A DNA stretch of 64,000 nt from DATAEE01 sp963725145 (GCA_963725145.1 CAVRXL010000013.1:372001-436000), one strand, 5' to 3'; positions 1 through 8,981 are shown, numbered from the stretch's first letter. Program-made: numbers and translations. Notes: generated by a model from the sequence alone, not told the origin.

Positions 1-29
1 AGCCGGCGCGCGAGCGCGTGGGTGTGTGA
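1..29 (+). CDS. C-terminal tail of an upstream gene (partial)
   Basis: The window opens inside what may be the end of another gene: read from base 3, eight codons (PARERVGV) run into a TGA at 27-29 that overlaps the ATG at 29 of the ABC exporter. Such TGATG overlaps usually mark translational coupling within an operon. Too little is visible to name the product; a partner subunit of the exporter would fit the position. Confidence 0.25.
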
Positions 30-2114
30 TGTCTGACATCTTCTGGCCGGCGTCGCGCATCGGCGAGGGTCTGGAGCTGCTCGCTCGGGCCGCGGGCCTG
101 CCCGTCCATCCGACGAATGGAGCCCACGGACTCGCAGGCCCGGGAGACCTGCACAGACATGCCTCGGCGCTCGGGCTCCACGCCGAGCCGGTCGAGACGT
201 CGGCCGGACAGGTGACCGAGCTCCTCCGGGGTGCCGCGCCGGCGGTCGTCCGTGCGGACGACGATCGATTCGTGATGATCGTGCGCGCGCGCGGAAGCCG
301 GCTGACGATCGTGCGGCCGGATCTTCGGGTGACCACCATTCCGGCCGGACTCGTGCGCCAGGCGATCGTCGAGCCGATCGCGGCGCCGCTCACGGCCGAG
401 ACCGCGCGGCTCGTGGAGGAGGCGGGCGTACCGACTGTCGAAACGCCCGGCGCTCGTGGCGGCCCTGCTTGCCGAACGCCTGCGGGACCGGCGCGTACAG
501 GCCGGCTGGGTGCTTCGTGTGCCGGCCGGCGGCAGCGTCCGCGCGCAGCTCGCGGCGTCGGGCGCGCGGCGGCAGCTCACGTTGCTCGTCCTCGCGCACG
601 CGGCGCAGTACGCGATGTGGGTCGTCGCCTGGTGGCTGCTCGGACGTGCGGCGCTGCAGGGCCGGCTGGACGCCGCGTGGCTCGGCGCCTGGACGATCGC
701 CCTCTGCACCGTCGTGCCGCTCCAGCTCGCCACGCTCTGGCTGCAGGGACGGCTGGCGATCGTCGTCGGCGCGCTCCTGAAGCAGCGGCTGCTGGCCGGC
801 GCCTTCGGGCTCGAGGCCGAGCACGTGCGGCGGGAAGGCGCCGGGCGGCTGCTCGGCCGCGTGATCGAGGCGCAAGCCGTCGAATCGCTGGCGCTCGGCG
901 GCGGGTTCCTTGCGTTGCTCGCGATCCTCGAGCTCGCGCTCGCCGCCGGAGTCCTCGCGCTCGCGTCGCCGCTGCTCACGATCCTGCTCCTCGTCTGGAT
1001 CGTCGCGACGGGCGCGCTCGCGTGGCGATACTCCCGGCGGCGCCAGACCTGGGTCGGGCTGCGGGTGGGGCTCACGCACGATTTGATCGAGCGCATGGCG
1101 GGGCATCGCACGCGCCTGGCGCAGCAGCCGCGCGAGCGGTGGCACGACGGGGAAGACGAGGCGCTCGAACGGTACGTCCAGGCCTCCGCCCAGATGGACC
1201 GCGCCACCGTCTGGCTGCTCGCGCTCGTGCCGAGGGGCTGGATTCTCATCGGGCTGTGCGGTCTGACACCGCTCTTTCTCCGCGGCGGATCACCGGTGGT
1301 GCTGGCGATCGGTCTGGGCGGGATCCTCCTCGGGTTCCGGGCCTTCGATCGTTTGACCGGCGGGTTGTGGAACCTCGCGGGCGCGGCGATCGCCTGGCGC
1401 CAGACCGCGCCAGTATTCAAGGCCGCGGCGTCAGGAGATCAGTACACCGGCGCGGCGCGGGCATCCGCATCGACCGCCAGCGCTCGATCGACCGGGCAGC
1501 CAGGGCCGACGCTCGAAGCGTCAGACCTCTGGTTCACGCACGCCGGCCGTGGCGCCCCGGTCCTTCGCGGCTGCAGTCTCACGCTCGGCCCCGGCGACCG
1601 GGCGATCCTGCAGGGCTCGTCCGGAAGCGGCAAGTCCACGCTGGCGTCGCTGATGGCGGGACTGCGTTCCCCCCAATCCGGGCTGCTGCTCGTCGGCGGC
1701 CTCGATCGCCACACGCTTGGACTCGACGGCTGGCGTGAACGCGTCGTCCTCGTGCCCCAGTTTCACGAGAACCACGTGGTCCTCGGGACCGTCGCATTCA
1801 ACCTGCTCATGGGCGTCGAGTGGCCGGCCGGCGAGCCGGAGTTCGCGCGGGCGGAGGGCGTCTGCCGCGAGCTGGGGCTCGGCGACGTCCTCGATCGCAT
1901 GCCGTCCGGCCTCCTCCAGACGATCGGTGAAACCGGGTGGCAGCTTTCGCACGGCGAGAGAAGCCGCCTGTTCCTCGCGCGGGCGCTGCTCCAGGAGCGC
2001 GACGTCGTCATCCTCGACGAGAGCTTCGCGCAGCTCGATCCGGTCAACATGCAGCTCGCGCTCGACGCCGTCGTCTCGCGGGGCAAGTCGGTCCTGCTCA
2101 TCGCGCACCCCTGA
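29..2114 (+). CDS. Peptidase-like-domain ABC exporter (permease-ATPase), frame-shifted
   Basis: Reads as a fused exporter of the bacteriocin/peptide type broken by one frame change. The first about 134 codons (29 to about 431) resemble a C39-like domain, but the catalytic Cys is not visible and the expected His sits in a DDRFVMIV stretch, so it looks non-catalytic. The remainder continues one base on (LSKRPALVAALLAERL; a separate ORF can start at GTG 456) with about six membrane segments and one ATPase domain: Walker A GSSGSGKST, signature LSHGER, Walker B VVILDE and an H-loop His in the last three residues (IAHP). The protein therefore stops right after the H-loop, some 20 residues shorter than usual. 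A small basic peptide gene follows. Peptide export is an inference from domain order. Confidence 0.8.
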
Positions 2115-2125
2115 CGGATTGCCTC

Positions 2126-2160
2126 TATCCGATCGGATAACGCGCTCGCCGATCGGATAG
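2126..2160. repeat. 14-bp palindrome plus direct repeat, copy A
   Basis: A perfect palindrome TATCCGATCGGATA lies at 2126-2139, just after the exporter stop codon. It overlaps a 26-bp element (2135-2160) that recurs at 2628-2653 with 24 of 26 bases identical. Both copies contain the core GCCGATCGGATAG. The palindrome could be an operator for the following peptide gene or part of a mobile repeat; the sequence alone does not decide. Confidence 0.7.
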
Positions 2161-2337
2161 CGTCATGCCGGGTTCGCTGGGAGCCCGATCGTTCCGGCTC
2201 CAGGCCGTTTCTGCCACCAATTGAAGGAGTTACCGGGGGGATCGACGTGTCGAGTGTAAACAGACGAGGCCGGCATCCGCATTGCTCTGCTAAGAGACAG
2301 GCAACGGAAACAGATTAGGGAAGAAGGAGAAGAGGCC

Positions 2338-2532
2338 ATGACGATCAGGACGCAGCTCAAGGCAGGAAAGAGGATGCAGCACAACGAGGCTCTCGAGGTT
2401 CGATCGACGCTGAAGGCGGGCGCGCTCCGGCGGAAGATCCGCTCGGGTAGCCAGGAAGATCGGCTCCGACTGCTGGTCGTCCGCGCCGGTCTGAAGGCCG
2501 GCAGGGCGAAGGTCATTCGCCGCAAGAGCTAG
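2338..2532 (+). CDS. Small basic protein with three LKAG motifs
   Basis: A 64-residue, strongly basic, cysteine-free peptide. ATG 2338 is preceded by a purine-rich ribosome site (AAGAAGGAGAAG). LKAG occurs at residues 7-10, 25-28 and 52-55, and the first two are separated by a stretch containing HNEALEVRS. I recall small bacterial proteins with repeated KAG and NHNE/NHNQ units but cannot name a family with confidence. The gene lies 223 bp downstream of a peptide-type ABC exporter and between two copies of a 26-bp repeat. It could be an exported peptide or a nucleic-acid-binding basic protein. No RiPP-modifying enzyme is visible nearby. Confidence 0.6.
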   Translation: MTIRTQLKAGKRMQHNEALEVRSTLKAGALRRKIRSGSQEDRLRLLVVRAGLKAGRAKVIRRKS

Positions 2533-2565
2533 TTCGACCTCTCTCACATTGGCCTCTTCGAGACC

Positions 2566-2593
2566 GACGGCCACCCGAACCCGGGTGGCCGTC
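2566..2593 (+). terminator. Hairpin downstream of the LKAG gene
   Basis: GACGGCCACCC (2566-2576) and GGGTGGCCGTC (2583-2593) pair perfectly over 11 bp around a six-base loop, starting 33 bases after the LKAG stop codon. No T-run follows, so it is either a weak intrinsic terminator or an mRNA-stabilising hairpin. Confidence 0.45.
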
Positions 2594-2627
2594 GTCGCGA
2601 ACCGGCCGATCAAGCCGGCAATCCACC

Positions 2628-2653
2628 GGATAGCGCTCTCGCCGATCGGATAG
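2628..2653. repeat. 26-bp direct repeat, copy B
   Basis: Second copy of the element at 2135-2160, differing at two positions. The two copies enclose the LKAG gene and its hairpin in a unit of about 520 bp. Confidence 0.65.
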
Positions 2654-2786
2654 GGTTCCCGCACTCCTCCCGTGTCCGGGCCTCTGTCGCCTTCTCGATT
2701 TTCCGCCGCAAGGTGAAGCACTTACAGCGATTGCTCCGGGCCAAGAGCCGCGCGGATCGTTCGGCACCGGTGTTGCTCAGGCGCGC

Positions 2787-2944
2787 ACGAGCCTTTAGGC
2801 TCGTCCGGACGAGGCTGAAGCCTCGTCCGCGAGTGAGCGTGGAACGAGGCTGAGTAAGGAGCGTTAAGGCTCGTCCGGACGAGGCGAGCCTCGGACCACA
2901 ACCCAGGCTGAAGCCTCGTACCACAACCCAGGCTGAAGCCTGGT
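2787..2944. repeat. Cluster of CTRAAG-apex palindromes and a 25-bp tandem repeat
   Basis: Holds most of the long gap between 2533 and 2958. Palindromes: ACGAGCC-TTTA-GGCTCGT (2787-2804), GACGAGGCT-GA-AGCCTCGTC (2808-2827), a decayed copy at about 2841-2893 ending in CGAGGC-GA-GCCTCG, and CCAGGCT-GA-AGCCTGG (2928-2943). A 25-bp unit beginning ACCACAACCCAGGCTGAAG is tandemly duplicated at 2895-2919 and 2920-2944. The cluster sits just past the cyclase stop codon, where it could end transcription or protect the 3' end of the minus-strand operon. No gene is seen in this gap. Confidence 0.75.
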
Positions 2945-2958
2945 TCCACAAGGAGAGA

Positions 2959-3741
2959 CTACACGGGCGCGATCGCCAGGACGCGCGCGGGGCTGCCGCT
3001 GCCGTTCACGAGCTTGAGCGGCGCCGCGATGACGAGCGCGCCCGTCGGCGGCAGGCGATCCAGGTTGCACAGGCTCGCGAGGCCGTACTTGCCGGCGCCG
3101 TGCATGATGCCGTGATTCGGGAACGGCGGATCGAACCGGCCGGCCTGGCCCGCGTCCGTTCCGATCGTCTCCACGCCGACGCCGAGCACGTCGCGATCGA
3201 CGGCGAGCATCTGCGAGGCCGTCTTGTCGAAGCCGGGGCTGTGCGGGCCGTCCGGCCCGACGTTCAGGAAGCTCGCGGCATCTCGCCGCTTGCTCCAGCC
3301 GGTTCGCAGCAGCACCCACGAGCCCCGCGGGACTTGTCCGTGCTCGCGTTCCCACGCCTCGATCCGCGCGGGCGTCAGCAGGAAGTCTGCATTCGCCTCG
3401 ACCTCGCGCGTCACGTCGATAACGCAGGCTGGGCCCACGAGTCGCCGGGCTGGAAGGGTGTCGCAGGCGTTCTCCGGCAGGTCCTTCCCGGTAATCCAGT
3501 GAATCGGCGCGTCGAAGTGCGTGCCCGTATGCTCGCCCAGCCGGATCGTGTTCCAGTACCAGGCCGGTCCTTTCTCGTCGTAGCGTGAGATGACCTCGAC
3601 GCTCAACCCGGGCGAAGAGGCGAACATCGGCGGCAGGCCGATGACGGGCGTCTCCGGTCCCAGCGGCTGGGTGAGATCGACGACGGCCAGCTTTCCCGCA
3701 TTCAGCGCGTCGACGAGATCGAGAAGGATGTTCGTTGGCAT
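2959..3741 (-). CDS. Cyclase / kynurenine-formamidase-like metal-dependent hydrolase
   Basis: A 260-residue member of the cyclase family (PF04199), which hydrolyses amides or lactones such as N-formylkynurenine or isatin. The metal site GEHTGTHFDAPIHW (residues about 68-81) carries the HxGTHxDxPxH signature, and the C-terminal DPPFPNHGIMHGAGK agrees with the family. There is no signal peptide, so it is cytosolic. It starts three bases after the acyl-CoA synthetase stop, as the last gene of a minus-strand catabolic operon. The substrate is unknown; the CoA-ligase neighbours favour aromatic or amino-acid catabolism over tryptophan breakdown specifically. Confidence 0.85.
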   Translation of the reverse strand: MPTNILLDLVDALNAGKLAVVDLTQPLGPETPVIGLPPMFASSPGLSVEVISRYDEKGPAWYWNTIRLGEHTGTHFDAPIHWITGKDLPENACDTLPARRLVGPACVIDVTREVEANADFLLTPARIEAWEREHGQVPRGSWVLLRTGWSKRRDAASFLNVGPDGPHSPGFDKTASQMLAVDRDVLGVGVETIGTDAGQAGRFDPPFPNHGIMHGAGKYGLASLCNLDRLPPTGALVIAAPLKLVNGSGSPARVLAIAPV

Positions 3742-3744
3742 CGT

Positions 3745-5316
3745 TTATTGGGGAGCGATGGCCGCCCGCCCCTTCCTGAGAACGTACTTCTGAATCTTGC
3801 CGGTAGCCGTCTTCGGCAGCTCCGGCACGAAGGTCACCGTCTTCGGCGCCTTGAAATGCGCGAGGCGATCGCGCGCGAACTGCCGGAGCTCGGCCTCCGT
3901 CGCCGCGCCGTCCGGCTTCAGCACGACGAACGCATGCGGCGCCTCTCCCCATTTCTCGTCAGGAAGGCCGACGATCGCCGCCTCCTGCACGCTCGGGTGG
4001 CGCAGGAGCACGCCTTCGACCTCGACCGATGAGATGTTCTCGCCGCCGCTGATGATGACGTCCTTCAGCCGATCCTTGATCTCCACGTAGCCGTCCGGGT
4101 GGACGACCGCGGCGTCGCCGGTGTGGAACCAGCCGTCCCCCATGCACCGTTCCGTGGCTTCGGGATCGTTGAAGTAGCCCTCCATCACCACGTTCCCCCG
4201 GACGATGATCTCGCCGACGGCAACGCCGTCGCACGGAACCTCGTGTCCGTCCGAATCGACGACGCGTATCTCGCCCGACGTGATCAGTTCGACGCCCTGC
4301 CGGGCCTTGATCGCGGCCCGCTCCGCAGGCGGGAGCGCGTCGTGCTCCGGCCTCGGCTCGCACACCGTGATGAACGGCGCGGTCTCGGTCAGCCCGTAGA
4401 CCTGCGTCACGGTCCAGCCGAGCTCGCCTTCGAGACGCTCGATGGTTGCGGCCGCCGGCGGGGCGCCGGCCGTCACGACCCTCACGCCGCGTCTGGCGTT
4501 CCTGCGGAGCGTTTCGGGCGCGTTGGCCAGGCTGATGAGGACGGTCGGCGCGGCGCAGAGCATCGAGATCGGTTCGCGCTCCATCAGCTCGTAGACCGCC
4601 GAGGGCTCGACCTTGCGGACACAGACGTGCGCGGCGCCGACGGCGGTGACGGCCCAGACGAACGTCCACCCGTTGGCGTGGAACATCGGCAGGGTCCACA
4701 GGTAGCGGTCGGCCGTCGTCATCGGCACGTGCATCAGCGTGCCGACGACGTTCATGTACGCGTTGCGATGGGTAATCATCACGCCCTTGGGACGCGACGT
4801 CGTGCCGCTGGTGTAGTTGATCGTCAGGAGATCGGTCTCGTCGATTTTCTGGCGCTCGAACTCGGCTGGCGCTGCGGCGAGCCGCTGCTCGTAACTCAGC
4901 CACCCGTCGCACGCGCCCTCGAGCGCGACGAAGTGCTCGACACCCCGCAGCCGCCCGCGCACGGTCTGGATGGCGTCGAGATAGTCGCTGTGGGCGCAGA
5001 GCACGCGCGCCCCGCTGTGTTCGAGCAGGTAGACGAAATCGTCCGGCGTGAGGCGGTAGTTGATCGGAACGAGCACGGCGCCGATCTGCGGGACGGCGTA
5101 GAACGACTCGAGCTGCGCCCGGGTGTTGGGCGCGATGTACGCGACCCGATCCCCGGGCCGGACCCCCAGCTGCTGGAGCGCCGCCGACCATCGGTCCGTC
5201 CGCTCGAAGAACTGCGCGTAGGTCGCCCGGTAGCCCTGGTCGACAACCGCCTCGCGGCCTGCGTACAGACGTCGAGCGCGACGGGCGAACTCGAGGGGAG
5301 TCAGCGGGGTCTGCAT
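3745..5316 (-). CDS. AMP-forming acyl-CoA synthetase
   Basis: A 523-residue adenylate-forming enzyme of the fatty-acyl-CoA ligase class, converting a carboxylic acid, ATP and CoA to acyl-CoA. Visible motifs: P-loop NYTSGTTSRPKGV (about 170), YGLTE, GWFHTGD, the hinge motif KDVIISGGENISSVEVE and the catalytic Lys in LPKTATGKIQKYVLR near the C-terminus. Full family length. It lies seven bases downstream of the TPP enzyme and three bases upstream of the cyclase, so all three are probably co-transcribed. The chain-length or aromatic preference cannot be read from the sequence. Confidence 0.92.
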   Translation of the reverse strand: MQTPLTPLEFARRARRLYAGREAVVDQGYRATYAQFFERTDRWSAALQQLGVRPGDRVAYIAPNTRAQLESFYAVPQIGAVLVPINYRLTPDDFVYLLEHSGARVLCAHSDYLDAIQTVRGRLRGVEHFVALEGACDGWLSYEQRLAAAPAEFERQKIDETDLLTINYTSGTTSRPKGVMITHRNAYMNVVGTLMHVPMTTADRYLWTLPMFHANGWTFVWAVTAVGAAHVCVRKVEPSAVYELMEREPISMLCAAPTVLISLANAPETLRRNARRGVRVVTAGAPPAAATIERLEGELGWTVTQVYGLTETAPFITVCEPRPEHDALPPAERAAIKARQGVELITSGEIRVVDSDGHEVPCDGVAVGEIIVRGNVVMEGYFNDPEATERCMGDGWFHTGDAAVVHPDGYVEIKDRLKDVIISGGENISSVEVEGVLLRHPSVQEAAIVGLPDEKWGEAPHAFVVLKPDGAATEAELRQFARDRLAHFKAPKTVTFVPELPKTATGKIQKYVLRKGRAAIAPQ

Positions 5317-5323
5317 ATCTTCA

Positions 5324-6430
5324 TTAAGGCCTCTCCCGCAGATGCCGCGCGAACTGGAACCGGTTTTCCAGCAAGCCCAGATCGGTCACGAATCCGCTCG
5401 GCCCGACCGCTTCGACCTTGGCCACGATCGTCGCCAGCTCGCGTGCGGCGAGCGCCTCGTCGATGGCGCGACGGAGGTCGTCCGCGGACCGGACGCTCGC
5501 GGTCCGCGGAACGCCGGCGGCCGCGGCGATCGCGGCCAGGTCGCTGCCGGTCGAGGTCGCGGTGGGGAAGCCGCCCACCGACAGCAGGCTCTCGTTGTCG
5601 AAGACGACGTGTAGCAGGTTCGCCGGCCGGTACCGCGCGAGCGTCGTCAGGCCTCCAAGATTCATGAGGACCGACCCGTCGCCGTCGAGGACGATCACCT
5701 GCAGCTCGGGCCGGGCCAGCGCGATGCCGAGGCCGAGCGACGACGCGAGGCCCATCGCGTGCTGAAGGTAGAAAAAGTTCGGGCGGTGGCCGATCGCCTG
5801 CAGCTCCGCCGCGACCGCGCCCATGATCGTGACGACGATCGACCGCTCCAGCCGGGGGTAGATCGCTTTGAGGGCGTCAGCTCTTTTCATAGCACCTGAG
5901 CACCGTGAGCACTGAGCACTACTCTCCCACATGAGATCGCGACAGAGCAGCAGCGCGACGGGCCGGTTCGCCGACTGCGCCAACGTCTCCGCCTTGCGAA
6001 TCCGCGGCGCGACGTGCGACGGATCCTCCAGACGGACGAACGGAATCCGCAGCGCCCGCAGCAGCTCTTCCGTGACGCCCCCACCCTCGGTCTGCCAGGG
6101 ATCTCGCTCGCCAAACTCGCCGCGGTGGCTGATGAGCATCAGCAGGGGAATGCGATAGAGCTGGGCGCACGAGACGATGCCGTTGATCGAGGCGAGGAAC
6201 CCGTGATTCTGCATCAACATCGCGGACTTCGCGCCGGCCAGGTGCGCGCCGGCCGACACGCCGACGCCCTCTTCCTCCTTCGCGAGCCGGACGAGAACCA
6301 TCTCCGGGTCATCGTCCGCCATCCGAATCAGGTGGACGAGCCAGGTCTCCGGAAGCGCGGACATCAGGCGGATGCCGCACGCTTTCAGCGCGTCGTAGAT
6401 CACTTTCGAGTTGGCGACCGAGACCGGCAC
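5324..6430 (-). CDS. Fused TPP-dependent decarboxylase (sulfopyruvate/phosphonopyruvate decarboxylase-like)
   Basis: A 368-residue TPP enzyme in which an alpha half (1 to about 168; catalytic Glu in LAKEEEGVGVSAGAHLAG) and a beta half (from about 181; TPP-binding GDGSVLMNLGGL) are joined. In sulfopyruvate decarboxylases these are often two subunits, ComD and ComE. The junction, residues about 169-179 (SSAQCSRCSGA), is encoded by a short tandem repeat of the TGAGCAC type, and MKRADALKAIY directly after it looks like an original beta-subunit start. It probably decarboxylates a 2-oxo acid; with CoA ligases on both sides the product may be an aldehyde on the way to an acyl-CoA. Actual substrate unknown. 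Confidence 0.85.
   Translation of the reverse strand: MPVSVANSKVIYDALKACGIRLMSALPETWLVHLIRMADDDPEMVLVRLAKEEEGVGVSAGAHLAGAKSAMLMQNHGFLASINGIVSCAQLYRIPLLMLISHRGEFGERDPWQTEGGGVTEELLRALRIPFVRLEDPSHVAPRIRKAETLAQSANRPVALLLCRDLMWESSAQCSRCSGAMKRADALKAIYPRLERSIVVTIMGAVAAELQAIGHRPNFFYLQHAMGLASSLGLGIALARPELQVIVLDGDGSVLMNLGGLTTLARYRPANLLHVVFDNESLLSVGGFPTATSTGSDLAAIAAAAGVPRTASVRSADDLRRAIDEALAARELATIVAKVEAVGPSGFVTDLGLLENRFQFARHLRERP
5892..5922. repeat. AGCAC-type tandem repeat at a gene-fusion junction
   Basis: Four imperfect units of 7-9 bases (AGCACCTG, AGCACCGTG, AGCACTG, AGCACTA). They lie in frame at the linker between the alpha and beta halves of the TPP decarboxylase. The same AGCACC-type unit forms a longer array at 14775-14832. 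Confidence 0.7.
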
Positions 6431-6466
6431 AACGGCGGCGACTGTAGGCCGTAGGTCAGTGACGCG

Positions 6467-7369
6467 TCAAGGGGAAGACGACGGGCTCGCAGGTCGATAG
6501 TCCAGCTCTCCCGCCTTGATGGGAATAGGCACGCGATTCTGCGGTGAAGGCAGCGGGCACGTGGTGTGGGGGTTGAATGCGCACGGCGGGTTGTAGGCGC
6601 GGTTGAAATCGATCACGACCTTGAGGTCCGACGCTGGCGCGTCCGCATACAGGAAGCGCGCGGCGCCGTACGTCTCCTTGCCGCTCGTCTGGTCGCGGAA
6701 GACGAACCAGTACCGCCCGCGCGACGACAAGACCGGCTCCATCTTGATCTCGCGGCCCTGCAGCGTGAAGACGACGAGACCTGGGCTCGTGTATTCCTCG
6801 ACGTCGCCCAGGATATTCGGCAGCTGGACCTTCTTCATCGCGTTGTACGGCATCAGGCGGCCTTCGACGCGGTACGCCGGATCGATTGGGTACCATCGGC
6901 AGCCTTTGAACTCGCGGCGAATCGCGCTGTTTTTGTCGCGCAGGCGGATCGCCTGGCGCTTCCCGCTGGCATGAACGAAGAGCGACAGGTCGCCGAGCAT
7001 TACTCGGTCCGGCCCACCTTCCGCGCTATCGGGCTTGAGCGCCATCTCCCGAATCGCCTTGCCGTTGATCGTCGCGGCCGTGTCTTCAGCGAGCTTGACG
7101 GTCGTCGCTCCCGCCCGGTACTCGAACACGCCCACCTGGGGCGGACCCGACGGCAGGACGATGTCGTTGGCCGGATCGGTGCCGAACCGGTTGGCGCCTT
7201 CCTGCAGAAAAAAGAGACCCGCGACCGTGAGGAAGCCGTCATCCGCCTTCAGCGCCGCCTCGCGCTCCTGGCGCCACTTCTCGATCTCGGCCCGGTAGGC
7301 CGCATCGTCGGCGGTCGCGAGCGAGGCCAGCGCGAGGACCAGGATCGACCATCGCGTCATGCCCTCCAT
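6467..7369 (-). CDS. DUF1684 family protein, probably exported
   Basis: About 300 residues from ATG 7369. I chose this start over in-frame codons further upstream because GTGGAG lies about nine bases before it, it follows the upstream stop by four bases, and the product then opens with a signal-like sequence (MTRWSILVLALASLATA). The conserved DUF1684 blocks are clear: RGRYWFVFRDQTSGKETYG and DFNRAYNPPCAFNPHTTCPL followed by PSPQNRVPIPIKAGE. The function of the family is not established. It lies between the benzoate-CoA-ligase-like gene and the TPP decarboxylase on the same strand. Confidence 0.88.
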   Translation of the reverse strand: MEGMTRWSILVLALASLATADDAAYRAEIEKWRQEREAALKADDGFLTVAGLFFLQEGANRFGTDPANDIVLPSGPPQVGVFEYRAGATTVKLAEDTAATINGKAIREMALKPDSAEGGPDRVMLGDLSLFVHASGKRQAIRLRDKNSAIRREFKGCRWYPIDPAYRVEGRLMPYNAMKKVQLPNILGDVEEYTSPGLVVFTLQGREIKMEPVLSSRGRYWFVFRDQTSGKETYGAARFLYADAPASDLKVVIDFNRAYNPPCAFNPHTTCPLPSPQNRVPIPIKAGELDYRPASPSSSP

Positions 7370-7373
7370 GTTG

Positions 7374-8948
7374 TCACAGCTCCACTGGCATTTCCCGCAG
7401 TTTGTACCTCTGAATCTTTCCCGTCGCCGTCTTCGGCAGGTCGGTGGCAAAGGTGATCCACCGCGGGCACTTGTAGACCGCGATCCGGCTCTTGACGAAC
7501 TGCTTCAGCTCGTCGGCCAGCTGCGGTGATCCGGTTCGTCCCGGCTTCAGCACGACGAAGGCGAGCGGCTTCACGAGGCCTTCGTTGTCCTCGCGGCCGA
7601 CCACACCGCACTCGAGCACGGCTTCGTGCGCGACGATCGCCGCCTCCACTTCCGCCGGCGACACCCACTGCCCGCCGCTCTTGAGCATGTCGTCCGACCG
7701 GCCGTGGTACCAGAAGTAGCCGTCGGCGTCGCGGCTGTACTTGTCCCCCGTCCGGATCCAGTCGCCGATGATCGTCGCCGCTGTCTTTTCAGGCTGATTC
7801 CAGTACCCCGCGCAGATTGAGTCCCCCTTGATGAGCAAATCTCCAATCTCCCCCTGCGGCACGTCGCGCGCGTCGGCGTCGACGATGCGGGCGTCGTAGC
7901 CGGGGACGAGCTCGCCGCTCGAGCCGGGACGCGCGCGTCCGGGGCGGTTGGAGATGAAGGTGTGGAGCGCTTCGGTCGAGCCGATGCCGTCGAGGATCTC
8001 GACGCCGAAGCGGGCCTTCCACCGGTCGTACAGCGCGGCCGGCAGCGGCTCGCCGGCGGAGCTGCAGACCCGAAGACTGCTCAAGTCGTACGTCCGGTCG
8101 CTCCGCTCGGCGGCCGCGAGCATGGCCGCATACGCCGTCGGCACCGCGTAGAAGATCGTAGGGCGGTACCGCTCGATGATCTCGAAGCACCGCTCGGGCT
8201 CCGGCTTCGCCGGGTAGAGGATTGTGGACGCGCCGACGCTGAAGGGAAAGTAGAGCGCGTTGCCGAGGCCGTACGCGAAGAACAGCTTCGCGACCGAGAA
8301 CGTCCGGTCGCGATCGTTGATGCCGAAGACGCCGCCGCCGACCCATTCTGCAGTGCAGAGCATGTCGTGCTGCAGATGGATCGCGCCCTTGGGGAACCCT
8401 GTCGTCCCGGATGAGTAGAGCCAGAACGCCTGGTCGTCGCGGTCCATCTCCACGGCGTCGAGATTAGTCGACGTTGCCGCGATCCAGTCGTCGTACCGAA
8501 GGTCTGGCCTTTGGGGGCCGGACCCCTCAGGACCGCGGTTCGTTCGCCCGCCCACGACGATGACGTGTTGCAGATCCCTCAGGCGGTCCCGGATCGGATC
8601 GATGGCGCCCGCGAGCGATTCATGAACAATCAGCACGCGTGCGTTGCTGTCGTTCAGCAGGTACTCGTAGTCGTGCGGTTTGAGGAGCGTGTTGACTGGA
8701 ACCGCGACCGCACCGATCTTGATCGCGCCGAAGAACCCGGCGATGAACGGGGCGCCGTCGGGCAGAAGGAGCATGACGCGCTCGCCACGCTTCACTCCCA
8801 GATCGCGCAGCGCGTTCCCGGTCCGGTTGACCAGCTCGAGGACCTGCGCGTAAGTTAGCGGCGTCCCGGTCACGGCGTCGAGAACCGCGAGGCTTCCGCC
8901 TCGTCCGGCCCGGACGTTGTCGTCGACGAAGACCGCCGCGGCGTTCAT
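7374..8948 (-). CDS. Benzoate-CoA ligase family protein
   Basis: A 524-residue AMP-forming ligase of the benzoate/4-hydroxybenzoate-CoA ligase family, activating aromatic acids for ring degradation. Motifs: WLYSSGTTGFPKGAIH (ATP P-loop), ILDGIGSTEALHTFISN (A5-type motif), GDKYSRDADGYFWYHGRSDDMLKSGGQWVSPAEVE (hinge, at about 400; more than one motif run together) and the C-terminal Lys in LPKTATGKIQRYKLRE. First gene of the minus-strand operon. A 32-bp gap separates it from the divergent membrane-protein gene, so a promoter must lie at about 8949-8981. Substrate range is inferred from family resemblance only. Confidence 0.88.
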   Translation of the reverse strand: MNAAAVFVDDNVRAGRGGSLAVLDAVTGTPLTYAQVLELVNRTGNALRDLGVKRGERVMLLLPDGAPFIAGFFGAIKIGAVAVPVNTLLKPHDYEYLLNDSNARVLIVHESLAGAIDPIRDRLRDLQHVIVVGGRTNRGPEGSGPQRPDLRYDDWIAATSTNLDAVEMDRDDQAFWLYSSGTTGFPKGAIHLQHDMLCTAEWVGGGVFGINDRDRTFSVAKLFFAYGLGNALYFPFSVGASTILYPAKPEPERCFEIIERYRPTIFYAVPTAYAAMLAAAERSDRTYDLSSLRVCSSAGEPLPAALYDRWKARFGVEILDGIGSTEALHTFISNRPGRARPGSSGELVPGYDARIVDADARDVPQGEIGDLLIKGDSICAGYWNQPEKTAATIIGDWIRTGDKYSRDADGYFWYHGRSDDMLKSGGQWVSPAEVEAAIVAHEAVLECGVVGREDNEGLVKPLAFVVLKPGRTGSPQLADELKQFVKSRIAVYKCPRWITFATDLPKTATGKIQRYKLREMPVEL

Positions 8949-8981
8949 CGGCCGTCATTATATTGGCGAGGAGCTGAGACG

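Noticed and set aside
29..2653. A complete RiPP biosynthetic cluster
   Set aside because: Only an exporter and a peptide are present. No cyclase, dehydratase or radical enzyme is visible in the window, so I do not claim it.
2895..2944. Possible CRISPR-like repeats
   Set aside because: Only two adjacent 25-bp units without spacers; they belong to the palindrome family.
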